Notes: a model not told the origin generated them from the sequence alone. A stretch of 64,000 bases of DNA from Microbispora siamensis (GCF_016863095.1 NZ_BOOF01000017.1:62001-126000); one strand, 5' to 3'. Counted from the stretch's first letter, positions 53,875-63,197 are shown. Numbers and translations: made by a program.

Positions 53875-54000
53875 ATGTTCGGGCTCGGGCTGGCAGAGCT
53901 GTTCTTACTCGTGTTTGAGGTGGCCGTACTGTTTGCGGTCGTCTATTTCGCGGTGCGGCTCGCGCTGCGGCACGACCGGAAGAGGAACGGCGGTCAGTAG
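53875..54000 (+). CDS. Small single-pass membrane protein
   Basis: 41 aa from ATG 53875 (MFGLGLAELFLLVF), with GAGGGG about 10 bases upstream. One hydrophobic helix of ~25 residues is followed by a basic tail (RLALRHDRKRNGGQ), giving an N-out/C-in prediction. Function unknown. A longer in-frame start at 53668 exists but adds a segment without recognisable sequence that overlaps the att-repeat flank. A G+C-rich hairpin lies ~58 bp downstream. Confidence 0.55.
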   Translation: MFGLGLAELFLLVFEVAVLFAVVYFAVRLALRHDRKRNGGQ

Positions 54001-54057
54001 GCCGTCACCTGGGCGGCGATGCGGCGCTGTGGGCGGTGGGTGCTTTGGATACGGCGC

Positions 54058-54078
54058 GGCGGCGCGCGAAGCGCCGCC
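54058..54078 (+). terminator. G+C-rich hairpin downstream of the small membrane protein
   Basis: GGCGGCGC and GCGCCGCC form a perfect 8-bp stem with a 5-base loop. No strong T run follows, so termination is only likely. Confidence 0.4.
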
Positions 54079-54200
54079 CTTGATCTTCAAGAGCGTGATT
54101 CGGGCAGAGTGCCGCTCAGCGGCGGGCGGAAGGCGATCAGCCCGGCCCGACACGCCCAGCAGGCGGCGGGAAATCCGTGAGACAGAACCTAAGGCTGTGG

Positions 54201-55145
54201 CTAGATCGGGAAGCGGCCGCGGCGCCAGTGCCAGTGGCGGCCGGCCTTCAGGTGGTCGACGATCGCGCGCTGGAGCACGGTGCGGCTCGGCAGCTGGTCG
54301 AGTGGCGTGGTCAGGGTGCGGAACACGAACCGAAGCACCTCGACGTCGGCGTCTATCCCTTCCGGCTCCTCGTAGGGCTCCAGCTCGAACCTTCGCTGGA
54401 ACCGGACGATGTTGGAGTCCCCGGGCAGATACTCCAGCAGTTGCGGGTCGAGCAGCCACGAGCCGCAGGAGAACGCCGTGTAGCGCTCGTCGGGAAAGTG
54501 GCGCGGGAAGAACGCGCGGGCCTCGTCGAGCGACGCCGTGACCGCCTCCGGGGTCATCGGCCCCGACTCGGGGATGTGCAGGCCGATGGCGGTGTCACCG
54601 CGCTGGTACTGCAGCCGGCCCAGCTCGTAGACGCCGCCCCGCGCGTGCAGCGTCAGCCAGCTCTGCATGACCGGCCAGCCCTCGCGGTGCATCCGCCGGT
54701 CGATCGCGAGGTTGCGGCCCAGGTCCGCGAGGGTCACCCACGACACGGCGTCGGCGATGCCGTGGTCGCGGTGGTATCCCCTGACGACGTCGATCAAGGC
54801 CAGGTACGCATACACGTAGAGATGCCGCCAGGCGGGGCCCCGTTCGCGCGGCAGCTCCGGACCGGGCGACAGCCAGCCATGGCCCCCGAGATCGGCGCGG
54901 ACCAGGGCGATCGAGCGGTCGAGCAGCCAGCGCAGCTCCGGAGTCCACAGTGGAGAGTCGGGGTCGGGCCAGCCCGCCATGATCTCGGCAGCGTCGTCCG
55001 GTCGCACCGCGAGCCGGGCGAGGATCGCGGGCGCGTCGGCCTTGGCAGGCAGCGGAGCCGACGGCCGGTCGCCGGCGAGCCGGTGCACGCGGTCGACGTC
55101 CTCGACGGGTACCCCGAGCCGGGCGGCGGTATCGTCAAGATCCAC
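54201..55145 (-). CDS. GNAT-type acyltransferase domain protein (NAT_N/GNAT_C-like)
   Basis: 314 aa. The C-terminal half contains GGVYELGRLQYQRGD, LHIPESGPMTPEAVTASL, ARAFFPRHFPDERYTAFSCG and SWLLDPQLLEYL, which I associate with actinobacterial acyltransferase-domain proteins of the NAT_N/GNAT_C type. The N-terminal ~130 residues are helical. The substrate is unknown, and the classical GNAT pyrophosphate loop is not obvious. It appears monocistronic. Confidence 0.7.
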   Translation of the reverse strand: MDLDDTAARLGVPVEDVDRVHRLAGDRPSAPLPAKADAPAILARLAVRPDDAAEIMAGWPDPDSPLWTPELRWLLDRSIALVRADLGGHGWLSPGPELPRERGPAWRHLYVYAYLALIDVVRGYHRDHGIADAVSWVTLADLGRNLAIDRRMHREGWPVMQSWLTLHARGGVYELGRLQYQRGDTAIGLHIPESGPMTPEAVTASLDEARAFFPRHFPDERYTAFSCGSWLLDPQLLEYLPGDSNIVRFQRRFELEPYEEPEGIDADVEVLRFVFRTLTTPLDQLPSRTVLQRAIVDHLKAGRHWHWRRGRFPI

Positions 55146-55293
55146 GCGGACGACCCTACCGGTCCGTGGGCGTCTTCCACAGCCCGTACCGCTCGGGCAA
55201 ATCCCGCCACGGCGCCCCGGTCTTTTTCACCCGACAGGTCGCATTGATCATCTGCTGATGATCAATCGGCGACGGGCCATTGCGGCGTTGCCG

Positions 55294-56154
55294 TCACCGC
55301 TCCCCATGCGGCTTGCGCCAAATCATGATCTCGGTCGCCGGAAGATGCTCCGCGAAGCGGTTGTCGGGTGACGCTTGTCGCAGCACCGCGCGCAGGTCCC
55401 GCTCGAAGTCCTCCAGCCTGTCGCCGAAGAGGTGAGGGGCGGAGTCGGATCGGGAGAACACCCACGCCACGATGTCGTCTGCGGTGCGATCGGCCGCCGC
55501 TCCGGCCGCCACCACATGTCGTTCGAAGTTCTCGAACCCCGCCCGTGCCAGGACGAGGTCCTCACGATCCGGGGTGCCGTTGACGAGCGTCCCCTGTCCC
55601 GCGCGGCGTACCGGCCCCAAATACCGGCGTACCAGGTCGCTGATTTCCGCGTACGGGGGAGCCGGCAGCGGCAGTGGCGCCGGTTCGGCGGGTGGATTCT
55701 TGAGGTCGCTCATGTGGACGAACGCGCCTCCCGGCTCCAGCATCTCCAGCACGGTCGCAGCGACGCGATCCCGATCGGTCCAGTGGAAGGACTGGGCGAA
55801 CACCATGACCCGGAACGTGCCCAGACCGGCCGGCAGGTCCTCGGCGCGGGCGGCCACCCAGCGCGCGTTGGTCACGCCACGACGCTTGGCCTGTCGCTCG
55901 GCCTCGGCCAGCATGTCCTCATCCGGGTCGATGCCGACCGCTTCGCTGAAGAACCGCGCCAGAGTGAGAATCACGGTGCCCGGCCCGCAGCCGACGTCGA
56001 GAAGCCGGCCCCGGCCATCCAGACCGAGCGTCGCAGCCAGCGTTTCGGCGAATCCCGGCGCGTACGGCAGCCGGCCGCGTTCGTAGTAGGCCGCGCACCC
56101 CTGAAACAGCGTGCTGTCCCACTGCCATCCGTCAGGCACGCCAATCCCCTCCAT
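55294..56154 (-). CDS. Class I SAM-dependent methyltransferase
   Basis: 286 aa from ATG 56154 (MEGIGVPDGW). Motif I RLLDVGCGPGTVILTLARFF, motif II AVGIDPDEDMLAEAE, and the post-motif FAQSFHWTDRDRV, which is typical of the UbiE/Methyltransf_11 group. The C-terminal domain (~residues 175-286) may bind the substrate. It lies 77 bp downstream of the MFS exporter gene on the same strand. A methyltransferase plus exporter pair could modify and pump out one small molecule, but the substrate is unknown. Confidence 0.87.
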   Translation of the reverse strand: MEGIGVPDGWQWDSTLFQGCAAYYERGRLPYAPGFAETLAATLGLDGRGRLLDVGCGPGTVILTLARFFSEAVGIDPDEDMLAEAERQAKRRGVTNARWVAARAEDLPAGLGTFRVMVFAQSFHWTDRDRVAATVLEMLEPGGAFVHMSDLKNPPAEPAPLPLPAPPYAEISDLVRRYLGPVRRAGQGTLVNGTPDREDLVLARAGFENFERHVVAAGAAADRTADDIVAWVFSRSDSAPHLFGDRLEDFERDLRAVLRQASPDNRFAEHLPATEIMIWRKPHGER

Positions 56155-56231
56155 GAGTCGGCGACGTCGTCGCCCCAGTAGCCGAAGATACGAGCAGCGA
56201 CCGGATAAGGCGCTCTGCGCCGCACCAGCGG

Positions 56232-57521
56232 TCAACACCTCCGCCGAGTATCCGGTTCAGCTCCTACGGCTCCGGCCAGGGTTGAGCCGATGGGACGGCG
56301 AGCCTTCCTCATTCCCACGAGCGCGGCGAGGAGGGACGGTAGCGCGCCGGCCGCGAAGGCCGCGGCCAGGGTGAATCGTCCCAGGAGCAGTCCCATGGAA
56401 GCCGAGCCCACGGCGTTTCCGGTATTGAACGCCGTATTGACCCAGGCACCTGCCTGTGTCTTCGAGCCGGGAGCCGCGGCCTTGTCCGCCAGCATGTAGG
56501 CCGTGGTGAGGACCGGAGCGACGAACAGCCCCGCGACCCCGACCAGCAGGGACAGCGCGACCATGTTCGATACGAACCCCGCGGCGGCCAGCGACACGGC
56601 CAACGCCGTCGCCAACAGGGGCAGCCGACGTTCCGGGCTCAGTCGCGAGGAGACCGCACCATAGGCCAGGCCGCCGGCAGCGCTTCCGGCGGCCAGCGCG
56701 GCCTCGACCCAGGCGACCGCCGCGAGCTGCGCGTGTTGCGCGGCGAAAGCCACAACGAGGAGGTTCAGCGCGCCCAGCGCCGTGCCTACGCCGCCGGCGA
56801 CCAGGATGGGCTGGCGTAGGCCCGCGTTGGCCGCGAGCAGACTCCGCCAGCCGTTGGTGCGTTTCTCCGACGACGGCCGACAGACGGCCCCGGTGGTCCG
56901 GGCGGTTTCGCGAGCGGCCGAACGTACGGCGGGCGAAAACGCCAGTGCCAGCGAGCCGACGGCCACCAGTCCGGCGCTCACCGCGACCCCCAGGGAGGGA
57001 TGGGCCAGTCCCGTCAGCAAGCCCGCGATCAGGGGGCCGGTCACGTAGAGGAGTTCTTCGGCGACGGTGTCGAGGGAGTAGGCGCGTTGCAGGAGCGGGC
57101 CGTCGGGGAGCAGGTCACTCCACAGGCTGCGCATGATGGGGCCGAGTGGCGGGGTGAACGCGCCGGTGATGCCGGCGAGCAGCCACGACAGGGCACCGGA
57201 CGCCCCCGGTCGCCAGGTGAGGGCTGCGACCAGGCAAAGAAGCAGGGCGTACGCGACCGCCATCGGAGGAAGGGCGCGGCGGATCCCGTGCCTGTCGATC
57301 AGGTGGGCCCGTATCGGTGACAGCAACGAACTGACGAGCCCGAACACGGCGATGGCGCCGCCGGCCATGGTGTAGGAGCCGGTGGCCCGAGTGAAGGCCA
57401 GGACCAGCGAGAGAAAGACGGTTCCGTAGGACAGGCGTCCGACCAGCGCTGCGGTGAAGGTGCGGCCGGCGAGAGGGGTGCGAAGAACGGCGTAGTAGGA
57501 CGCCGCGGATCGAGACGACAT
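56232..57521 (-). CDS. MFS transporter
   Basis: 429 aa with about 12 hydrophobic segments. The opening FTAALVGRLSYGTVFLSLVL and loop RAHLIDRHGIRRALPPMAVA (motif A-like) fit the MFS efflux group, and GPIMRSLWSDLLPDG is seen in related actinobacterial proteins. A weak GAGG ribosome-binding site precedes the ATG. The ~280-bp leader upstream has no recognisable gene. Confidence 0.83.
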   Translation of the reverse strand: MSSRSAASYYAVLRTPLAGRTFTAALVGRLSYGTVFLSLVLAFTRATGSYTMAGGAIAVFGLVSSLLSPIRAHLIDRHGIRRALPPMAVAYALLLCLVAALTWRPGASGALSWLLAGITGAFTPPLGPIMRSLWSDLLPDGPLLQRAYSLDTVAEELLYVTGPLIAGLLTGLAHPSLGVAVSAGLVAVGSLALAFSPAVRSAARETARTTGAVCRPSSEKRTNGWRSLLAANAGLRQPILVAGGVGTALGALNLLVVAFAAQHAQLAAVAWVEAALAAGSAAGGLAYGAVSSRLSPERRLPLLATALAVSLAAAGFVSNMVALSLLVGVAGLFVAPVLTTAYMLADKAAAPGSKTQAGAWVNTAFNTGNAVGSASMGLLLGRFTLAAAFAAGALPSLLAALVGMRKARRPIGSTLAGAVGAEPDTRRRC

Positions 57522-57807
57522 GGGAGACCTCGAAAAGGCAGCGTCAGGCCGGTGTACGGCGGTGAGCGCTGCGGACCTAAGGGGACCTCTTCCGCGTCAA
57601 GCCCATGACGAACGGGCGACGCGGGGGCCGCTCTTTAGGCACGAGGGTGGAACATGGGCGCGATGCTAACACAGCCCGTGCAGCCTCTTGAGGCATCGCA
57701 GGTGACCCACATGCCCTCGTCAAGCATGTCGCAACGGGTCGTTGAAGAGAACGCACCCACGCGGAAGAACCACTCCGGCTCGCCCCGCGTGGGCTCCGCG
57801 CCTCGCG

Positions 57808-58956
57808 TCAGGACTGCGCGCGACCCGGCGGCTCGGTCTCGTCGGGGTCGGGCACGGCCAGCAGGAACTCGGCGCCGTGTTCGAGCATCTGGGCCATTTC
57901 GGCCGAGCGCGGGAGCATCGATTTCTCGTAGCTGTGTACGGCGTCGTCGATGGTGGAGGAGTTGACGAGCGCGAGCGCGAGCTCAGCGGCGTCGAGCATG
58001 GCCAGGTTGACGCCGACGCCCAACGGCGGCATGAGGTGTGCGGCATCTCCGAGGAGCGTCACGCTGGGCGAGTGCTCCCATGTGTGCGGAACCGGCAGGG
58101 CGAAGAGTGGACGATCGACGTAGGGGCCGTCGTTGTCGCTGATCAGCCGGAGCAGCCGTGGCGACCAAGCCGCGTACTCGCGGAGGAGATGTGCGCGGAT
58201 GCCCTCGGTGTCCTCGGGGCGAAGCCCGTTCGCCGCGATCCAGTCCAGGGGAACGCGCTGCATGATGTAGACCCGCATGTGGCCGCCGCTGTTCCGCTGT
58301 GCGAAGAGGCCGCGCTCCCCGTCGGCGACGTGGGCGCTGCCCCGCCCTACCAGTTCGGAAAGCTCGGGGTGCGCGTTGTCCATGTCGTCGAACCATGCCT
58401 CCAGGAAGCTGACCCCGACGTAGCCCGGTGTCGCGGGCGACACGGCGGTGCGGACGCGGGAGAAGGCGCCGTCCGCACCGATCACGAGGTCCGCCTCGAC
58501 GGCCGTCCCGTCGGTGAACGTCAACGTTCGCGGCCCGTCGGCCGGTCCGCTCACTGATTCGAGGGTGCGTCCCCACTGAACGGTCCCCGGGGCGAGTGAG
58601 CGCAGCAGGAGATCGCGAAGCTGTCCGCGGTCGATCTCGGGGCTGACCGTTTCGCCCTCGGCCGGCAGGTGGTGGGCGAGAACGCGTCCCGCTGAGTCCA
58701 TGCTGCGCATTTCCTGCCCCTCGAACCTGGCGAGCGCGAAGAACTCCTCCAGCAGGCCGGCTTCACGGAGTGCGAGCTGGCCGTCTTCCTCGTGCAGGTC
58801 GAGCGAGCCTCCCTGGTTGCGGGAGTCCGCATCCGGATCCCGGTCGTACACCGTCACCGGAATGCCGTGCCGCTGCAGGATGCGTGCGCAGGTGAGTCCT
58901 CCCGGGCCGGCGCCGATGATGCTGATCCGCGCGTTCGCGGGTGTCGGAGAGTTCAC
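57808..58956 (-). CDS. FAD-dependent monooxygenase (TetX-like)
   Basis: 382 aa from GTG 58956 with GAAGGGAA upstream. FAD-binding motifs: ISIIGAGPGGLTCARIL at the start, DLVIGADGAFSRVR in the middle, and VTLLGDAAHLMPPLGVGVNL toward the end. The GSLDLHEEDGQLALREAGL stretch is characteristic of the TetX/PHBH-like group, which hydroxylates small aromatic substrates, including tetracyclines. It diverges from a TetR gene across ~170 bp. Tetracycline inactivation is a possibility, not a finding. Confidence 0.86.
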   Translation of the reverse strand: MNSPTPANARISIIGAGPGGLTCARILQRHGIPVTVYDRDPDADSRNQGGSLDLHEEDGQLALREAGLLEEFFALARFEGQEMRSMDSAGRVLAHHLPAEGETVSPEIDRGQLRDLLLRSLAPGTVQWGRTLESVSGPADGPRTLTFTDGTAVEADLVIGADGAFSRVRTAVSPATPGYVGVSFLEAWFDDMDNAHPELSELVGRGSAHVADGERGLFAQRNSGGHMRVYIMQRVPLDWIAANGLRPEDTEGIRAHLLREYAAWSPRLLRLISDNDGPYVDRPLFALPVPHTWEHSPSVTLLGDAAHLMPPLGVGVNLAMLDAAELALALVNSSTIDDAVHSYEKSMLPRSAEMAQMLEHGAEFLLAVPDPDETEPPGRAQS

Positions 58957-59076
58957 GGTGGATTCCCTTCGTGGGAGGGGTTCCCGGTGGCGCCTCGGCG
59001 CGGCGACGACCGGTGCCGCGCCCCCGTGGGACGGCAACCCCTGTGGGGACCACCAAAGCAGAAACGAGTACAAAAG

Positions 59077-59089
59077 TGCAACCGTTACA
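59077..59089. promoter_or_regulatory. Candidate TetR operator
   Basis: TGCAACCGTTACA is an imperfect 13-bp palindrome (TGnAACnGTTnCA) in the middle of the divergent tetR/monooxygenase gap. Its position suits repression of both genes. Confidence 0.45.
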
Positions 59090-59127
59090 GTTTCTGTCTG
59101 AGTTCAGCTATGGAGTACAGTGATGCC

Positions 59128-59715
59128 ATGCCCGACTCTCCGACCGTTGGCCGTCGCGAGCGCAAGAAGGCCGCGACGAGGCAGGCCATCGCCGACGCCG
59201 CCCTGGAGCTCTTCCTGGAGCACGGCTTCGAGCAAGTGAGCGTCCGCGACGTCGCAGAAAGAGCCGATGTGTCGACGACGACCCTCTTCGCGCACTTCCC
59301 GAGCAAGGAGGCACTGGTCTTCGACCGTGAGGAGGAAGTCGAGGCGGCGCTGACCGCCGCCGTGCGCGAACGGTCCGAGGACCAGGGCGTGATCGAGGCG
59401 CTCCGCGCCCACGCGCTGGAGTCCTGGGTGCGGATCTGGTCGGATCCTCGTCGGCGCGAGTTCCACGCGCTGGTGGACCGTACGCCCGCGCTGCGCGAGT
59501 ATGCGGAGCGCATGTGGATGCGGCATGCGGCCGCTCTCGGCGCCGTGATCGCGGAGGAACTCGGGCGGGAGGCGGGTGATCTCGAATGTTCGGCTCTCGC
59601 GCGCTTCGTCCTGGAAATCCCGACTCTGGCCCAGGGCCGGCATGATCCGCGCGCGGCTGTGGAGACGCTGTTCGATCTGCTGATCCACGGCTGGCGGTCA
59701 CAGCGCGATTCGTAA
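59128..59715 (+). CDS. TetR-family transcriptional regulator
   Basis: 195 aa from ATG 59128 (MPDSPTVGRRERKKAA); ATG 59110 is the alternative. N-terminal HTH: TRQAIADAALELFLEHGFEQ then VSVRDVAERADVSTTTLFAH with FPSKEALVF. The C-terminal ligand domain is helical. It is divergent from the TetX-like gene and is therefore its likely repressor, with autoregulation through the palindrome between them. Confidence 0.9.
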   Translation: MPDSPTVGRRERKKAATRQAIADAALELFLEHGFEQVSVRDVAERADVSTTTLFAHFPSKEALVFDREEEVEAALTAAVRERSEDQGVIEALRAHALESWVRIWSDPRRREFHALVDRTPALREYAERMWMRHAAALGAVIAEELGREAGDLECSALARFVLEIPTLAQGRHDPRAAVETLFDLLIHGWRSQRDS

Positions 59716-59886
59716 CCGGCGCATTGAGGTTTTCCCTCGGCAGCGCCAACCGCGTCGATCGGCGGTTTGTGGTGCCGGTGAACGGAAAACAGCCCTCCGG
59801 AAGAATGGTCCGCCGGGCATTCTCGAGTTCCATCAATTCGGGAAATGTCTGAATTCGGGACAGTGGTACGTTTCGTGGGGGAGAAA

Positions 59887-61383
59887 ATGCCTAAGTGTCC
59901 TAATGTTGTCGGGATCCTTATGCTGGGCACCGCGCTGTCCGGTGGGGCCGTACCCTTGGGCAATCCCGCCTCCGCCGCGTCCGCCGAAGGTGCCGTCGTC
60001 ACCGGCCTCGACGTCGATATCCCGTCCGCGCGCGATCATTCCGGAGCGCATGGGAGCCATCACTCCAGGCAACGTGACAAGCAGCGGCAGTCGGAGCGCG
60101 AGCGGCAGCGCCAACGGCAGAATCTGCTCCGCGACGTCACGCTCGCCCTCACGCCGATGCAGAAGGGCGAGACGGATTCGCGGGCTCTGCCGTACAACTG
60201 GCAGAAAACGGACGCGACCGCGAACTCCTTCATCGATCGGAACAGCCTGTCGGATATCACGAACCGGCCCGCGCAGAAATCGGACTCACTGGCCGCCGGC
60301 GACACGAGCGATTCCACGCAGAAATCGGACCCGCCGGGCACGTCATCGACGCCGCAGGACGATTCCACCAGTGCGGAGATGCTGGCGTACCTGCGGGATC
60401 TGGCCGCGAAGAAGCAGTTCACCGGCTCGGCGCTGGTCGTACGGCGTGGGCGGGTGCTGGCGCGTTTCGCCGCCGGCGAGGCCAACGAGGAGAAGCACAT
60501 CCCCAACCGGCCGGACACGGTCTACCGGGTCATGTCGATCACCAAGCAGTTCACCTCGATGCTCGTGCTGAAACTGCGCGACCGCGGGCTGCTCAAGTTG
60601 GACGACCCGATCTGCCCGTATCTCGTCCCGGCTTACATCAAGGCCTGCCCGGCAGCGTGGCGGCCCATCACGATCCGCGAGACCCTCACGCACACCTCCG
60701 GCATCCCCAACATCGAGAAGCTGCCCAGCTACCTTGCCAATGTCACGAAACCGACCACGCCCCGGAAACTGATCCAGCAGTTCGTGAACCTGCCACTGGA
60801 CTTCACGCCCGGCACCAGCTGGAAGTACACCAACTCCGGCTACGTCCTGGCCGGTGCGATCATCCAGGCGGTGACGCACAAGCCGTACGGGACCGTGCTG
60901 CGCGACGAGATCACCGGCCCACTGGACCTCGAGCACACCGGTTACAGCAGGAGATACCCGCCCAACGGGTTCGCGAAGGGCTACTTCACGCTCGGGTCAC
61001 CGGCCCCGCTCCTCAACGGCTCCGAGCTGTTCTCCGCGACCGGCCTCTACTCCACCGTCGACGACATCGCCCGCTGGGACCGGGCGTTCGGCTCGTACAC
61101 GGTCGCGCCACCCGCCACCGTCAAGCAGGCGTTCACGCCACAGGCGCCGTGCCCCTCCACCGGCTGCCTCAACCTGCCGTCGAGCGCGTACGCCTTCGGC
61201 TGGCTCGTCGACCGGCTCCAGGGGCACCGACTCCGGTATCACCCGGGTCTTTTCATGGGCTACACGGCGAGCAACATGTACCTGCCCGACGACGACATCC
61301 AGGTCGTCGTGCTCAGCAACGTGCAGGACACCGACACCGCCGGCATCGCCCGCCACCTCGCCACCCTCGCTCTCGACCGTTGA
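59887..61383 (+). CDS. Secreted serine hydrolase (beta-lactamase/esterase family)
   Basis: 498 aa from ATG 59887, with GGGGGAG just upstream. Signal peptide MPKCPNVVGILMLGTALSGG with an AxA-type site. Residues ~55-90 are a highly charged Arg/Gln/Glu stretch (QRQSERERQRQRQN), then a Ser/Asp-rich linker. The beta-lactamase domain has S217-x-x-K220 (SITK), Y314-T-N316, and H452-P-G in place of the usual KTG/HTG. This pattern fits class-C-like esterases or DD-peptidases better than true beta-lactamases. Confidence 0.85.
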   Translation: MPKCPNVVGILMLGTALSGGAVPLGNPASAASAEGAVVTGLDVDIPSARDHSGAHGSHHSRQRDKQRQSERERQRQRQNLLRDVTLALTPMQKGETDSRALPYNWQKTDATANSFIDRNSLSDITNRPAQKSDSLAAGDTSDSTQKSDPPGTSSTPQDDSTSAEMLAYLRDLAAKKQFTGSALVVRRGRVLARFAAGEANEEKHIPNRPDTVYRVMSITKQFTSMLVLKLRDRGLLKLDDPICPYLVPAYIKACPAAWRPITIRETLTHTSGIPNIEKLPSYLANVTKPTTPRKLIQQFVNLPLDFTPGTSWKYTNSGYVLAGAIIQAVTHKPYGTVLRDEITGPLDLEHTGYSRRYPPNGFAKGYFTLGSPAPLLNGSELFSATGLYSTVDDIARWDRAFGSYTVAPPATVKQAFTPQAPCPSTGCLNLPSSAYAFGWLVDRLQGHRLRYHPGLFMGYTASNMYLPDDDIQVVVLSNVQDTDTAGIARHLATLALDR

Positions 61384-61387
61384 GTGT

Positions 61388-62611
61388 CTACAGAGGGGTG
61401 GAGGCGGTGGTCTCGGGCACGAAGGCGATGCCGTCGAAGTGCTCGGAGAGCACCGTGGGCATGTAGCTGAGTTTGTAGGTGAACCGCCTCGCCACCGCCC
61501 CATAGCCACGCATGTGGAGGGGCTCGCCGAGCCACCGCGCCGCGGCCTCAGGCCGTGGTCCGCTCCGCAGGTCGATCACATGATCACCCGGATGAGCGGT
61601 GGCCAGGCGGGCCTCCACGATCGTCGGTCTCCGGACGAGCGGGACGCGGAAGGCGACCGGGGGCGTGGCCGGGTCCACCTTTCCGAAGCGTGGCCGGCGG
61701 GCCCGGAACCGGCCCGCTCCGAAGAGCACGCCGAGTGCGTAGTACGCCTCGCCATACCGTTGCCTGAGGTGCAGCCCCATCGTGGGCACCGACCCGCCGC
61801 TGTGGCTGCCCGCCATGACGTGGCCGTTGTGCGCCCAGAGGGCGACCTTGGCGTCCGGGTCGGCCAGGAGCAGGTCCACGTTGTCGGCGAGATAGCGGTC
61901 GCGGGCGACGCTCACGGTCTGTGCGGGGTCCGGGTGCCGCAGCGGCCGGCTCGCGAGGTCGGCGCTCTGGCACACGATCCGTGCATGCGCCGGCGCCTCA
62001 TCCGGAACGGAGACGCCGGCCAGGAAGTCCTCCACGCGGCGGGCGTCGGCTTCGATCCGTCGGTCGAGCGGGGGGCCGACGCCCAGGCGCTTTGCGGCGA
62101 GGGGAGCGAGGGGGTCGAGCAGGCCCGGCGCGTCATCACCGAGGTAGGCGCGCAGGGCGTCCAGCGATGCCGCCGGATGCTGCGGGTCGATGCCCGCGAA
62201 CCGTACCTTCCGCGATGCGGTGCGGTTGTGGTCGCGCAGCCACTCGACGACCGCCAGCATCTCCACCGTGTGCAACGTCCAGAAGCCCAGCCCGGCGAGC
62301 GCCTCGACCGGATCGCCGGAGCCGCCCTGCACGTAATCGTCCACGGCTCGGGACGCCGAGGCGCTGGCCTCCACAGCGAGCGTCGTGAAGCCCAGTTCCT
62401 CGACCAGGAACTCCAGCAACCGGTGCCTGATCAGGAAGAACTCCCGGGTGCCGTGCGTGGCCTCGCCGAGCCCCACCACCCGCACGCCGTCCAGTGCGAC
62501 GCGGAACGACGCCAGGTCGGCGGTTCCGGCGCCCGGTTTCAGGCCGTTCAGCGGTATCGCTCGCGTCTTGAGCCACTTCGCCACCTCGTCGTCGTTCATC
62601 GTGCCGGGCAC
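61388..62611 (-). CDS. Erythromycin esterase family protein
   Basis: About 407 aa from GTG 62611, preceded by GAGGAG; GTG 62623 and ATG 62599 are alternatives. Family motifs: RVVGLGEATHGTREFFLIRH with the catalytic His and Glu pair, LAVEASASASRAV, and KVALWAHNGHVMAG with another conserved His. EreA/B enzymes open the macrolide lactone, but many relatives have other substrates. It converges on the serine hydrolase (5 bp apart) and lies 43 bp downstream of the acetyltransferase gene. Confidence 0.88.
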   Translation of the reverse strand: MPGTMNDDEVAKWLKTRAIPLNGLKPGAGTADLASFRVALDGVRVVGLGEATHGTREFFLIRHRLLEFLVEELGFTTLAVEASASASRAVDDYVQGGSGDPVEALAGLGFWTLHTVEMLAVVEWLRDHNRTASRKVRFAGIDPQHPAASLDALRAYLGDDAPGLLDPLAPLAAKRLGVGPPLDRRIEADARRVEDFLAGVSVPDEAPAHARIVCQSADLASRPLRHPDPAQTVSVARDRYLADNVDLLLADPDAKVALWAHNGHVMAGSHSGGSVPTMGLHLRQRYGEAYYALGVLFGAGRFRARRPRFGKVDPATPPVAFRVPLVRRPTIVEARLATAHPGDHVIDLRSGPRPEAAARWLGEPLHMRGYGAVARRFTYKLSYMPTVLSEHFDGIAFVPETTASTPL

Positions 62612-62654
62612 GGTGCTCCTCACGGTCGGCTGGAAACGGTCGGCGGGAAGGCGG

Positions 62655-63179
62655 TCAGAGGCCCGTGACGGTGCTGCGGCGTTCGAGGAGGACGACGTCG
62701 CGCCAGCGGTCGTGGTGGCGGCCGACGTGGTGGCGGGTGCCGACGACGCGGAAGCCGGCCTTCTCGTGGAGGCGCAGGCTGGCGGTGTTCTCGGGGAAGA
62801 CGCCCGACTGGATGGTCCAGATGCCTTCGGCCTCGGTGGACTGGATCAGGGCGTTCAACAGCGCCAGCCCCGCTCCGCGGCCACCGTGGTCGGGGTGGAC
62901 GTACACGGAATGCTCGACCACTCCGACGTACACACACCGATCGGAGACCGCACTGACCGCGATCCAGCCGACGACCTGCCCGCTCGCGGCGTCGACGGCG
63001 ACGTGCCGGTGGAGCGGCAGCTTCGCGGCGTCGAACGCCTGCCAGGTCGGTGCCGTGGTCTCGAAACTGGCGTTTCCGCCGTCGAGACCGGCCTGGTAGA
63101 TCGCGAGGACCTGCGCGGCGTCGGTCTCTCGCATCGGGCGGATGAGGATTGCTCCCACCTTGTCGACATGCTCGGACAC
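62655..63179 (-). CDS. GNAT acetyltransferase (ArsN/phosphinothricin acetyltransferase-like)
   Basis: 174 aa from GTG 63179, with GGAGGAG just before; TTG 63191 would include the ribosome-binding site itself. PAT-type features: ILIRPMRETDAAQVLAIYQA, FETTAPTWQAFD, HSVYVHPDHGGRGAGLALL (acetyl-CoA loop) and HEKAGFRVVGTRHHVGRHHD. Homologues next to arsR are called ArsN and acetylate arsinothricin, an organoarsenic analogue of phosphinothricin. The gene lies 19 bp after arsR and opposite arsI, so an organoarsenic role is likely. Confidence 0.83.
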   Translation of the reverse strand: MSEHVDKVGAILIRPMRETDAAQVLAIYQAGLDGGNASFETTAPTWQAFDAAKLPLHRHVAVDAASGQVVGWIAVSAVSDRCVYVGVVEHSVYVHPDHGGRGAGLALLNALIQSTEAEGIWTIQSGVFPENTASLRLHEKAGFRVVGTRHHVGRHHDRWRDVVLLERRSTVTGL

Positions 63180-63197
63180 GTGCTCCTCCAATCAGCG

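Noticed and set aside
57577-57606. Short leader peptide (M-G-L-T-R-K-R-S-P) upstream of the MFS gene, suggesting attenuation
   Set aside because: It has no ribosome-binding site and no convincing pair of alternative hairpins.
57640-57660. T-box-like AGGGTGGAAC sequence
   Set aside because: It is on the plus strand with no plus-strand gene downstream, and the remaining T-box elements are absent.
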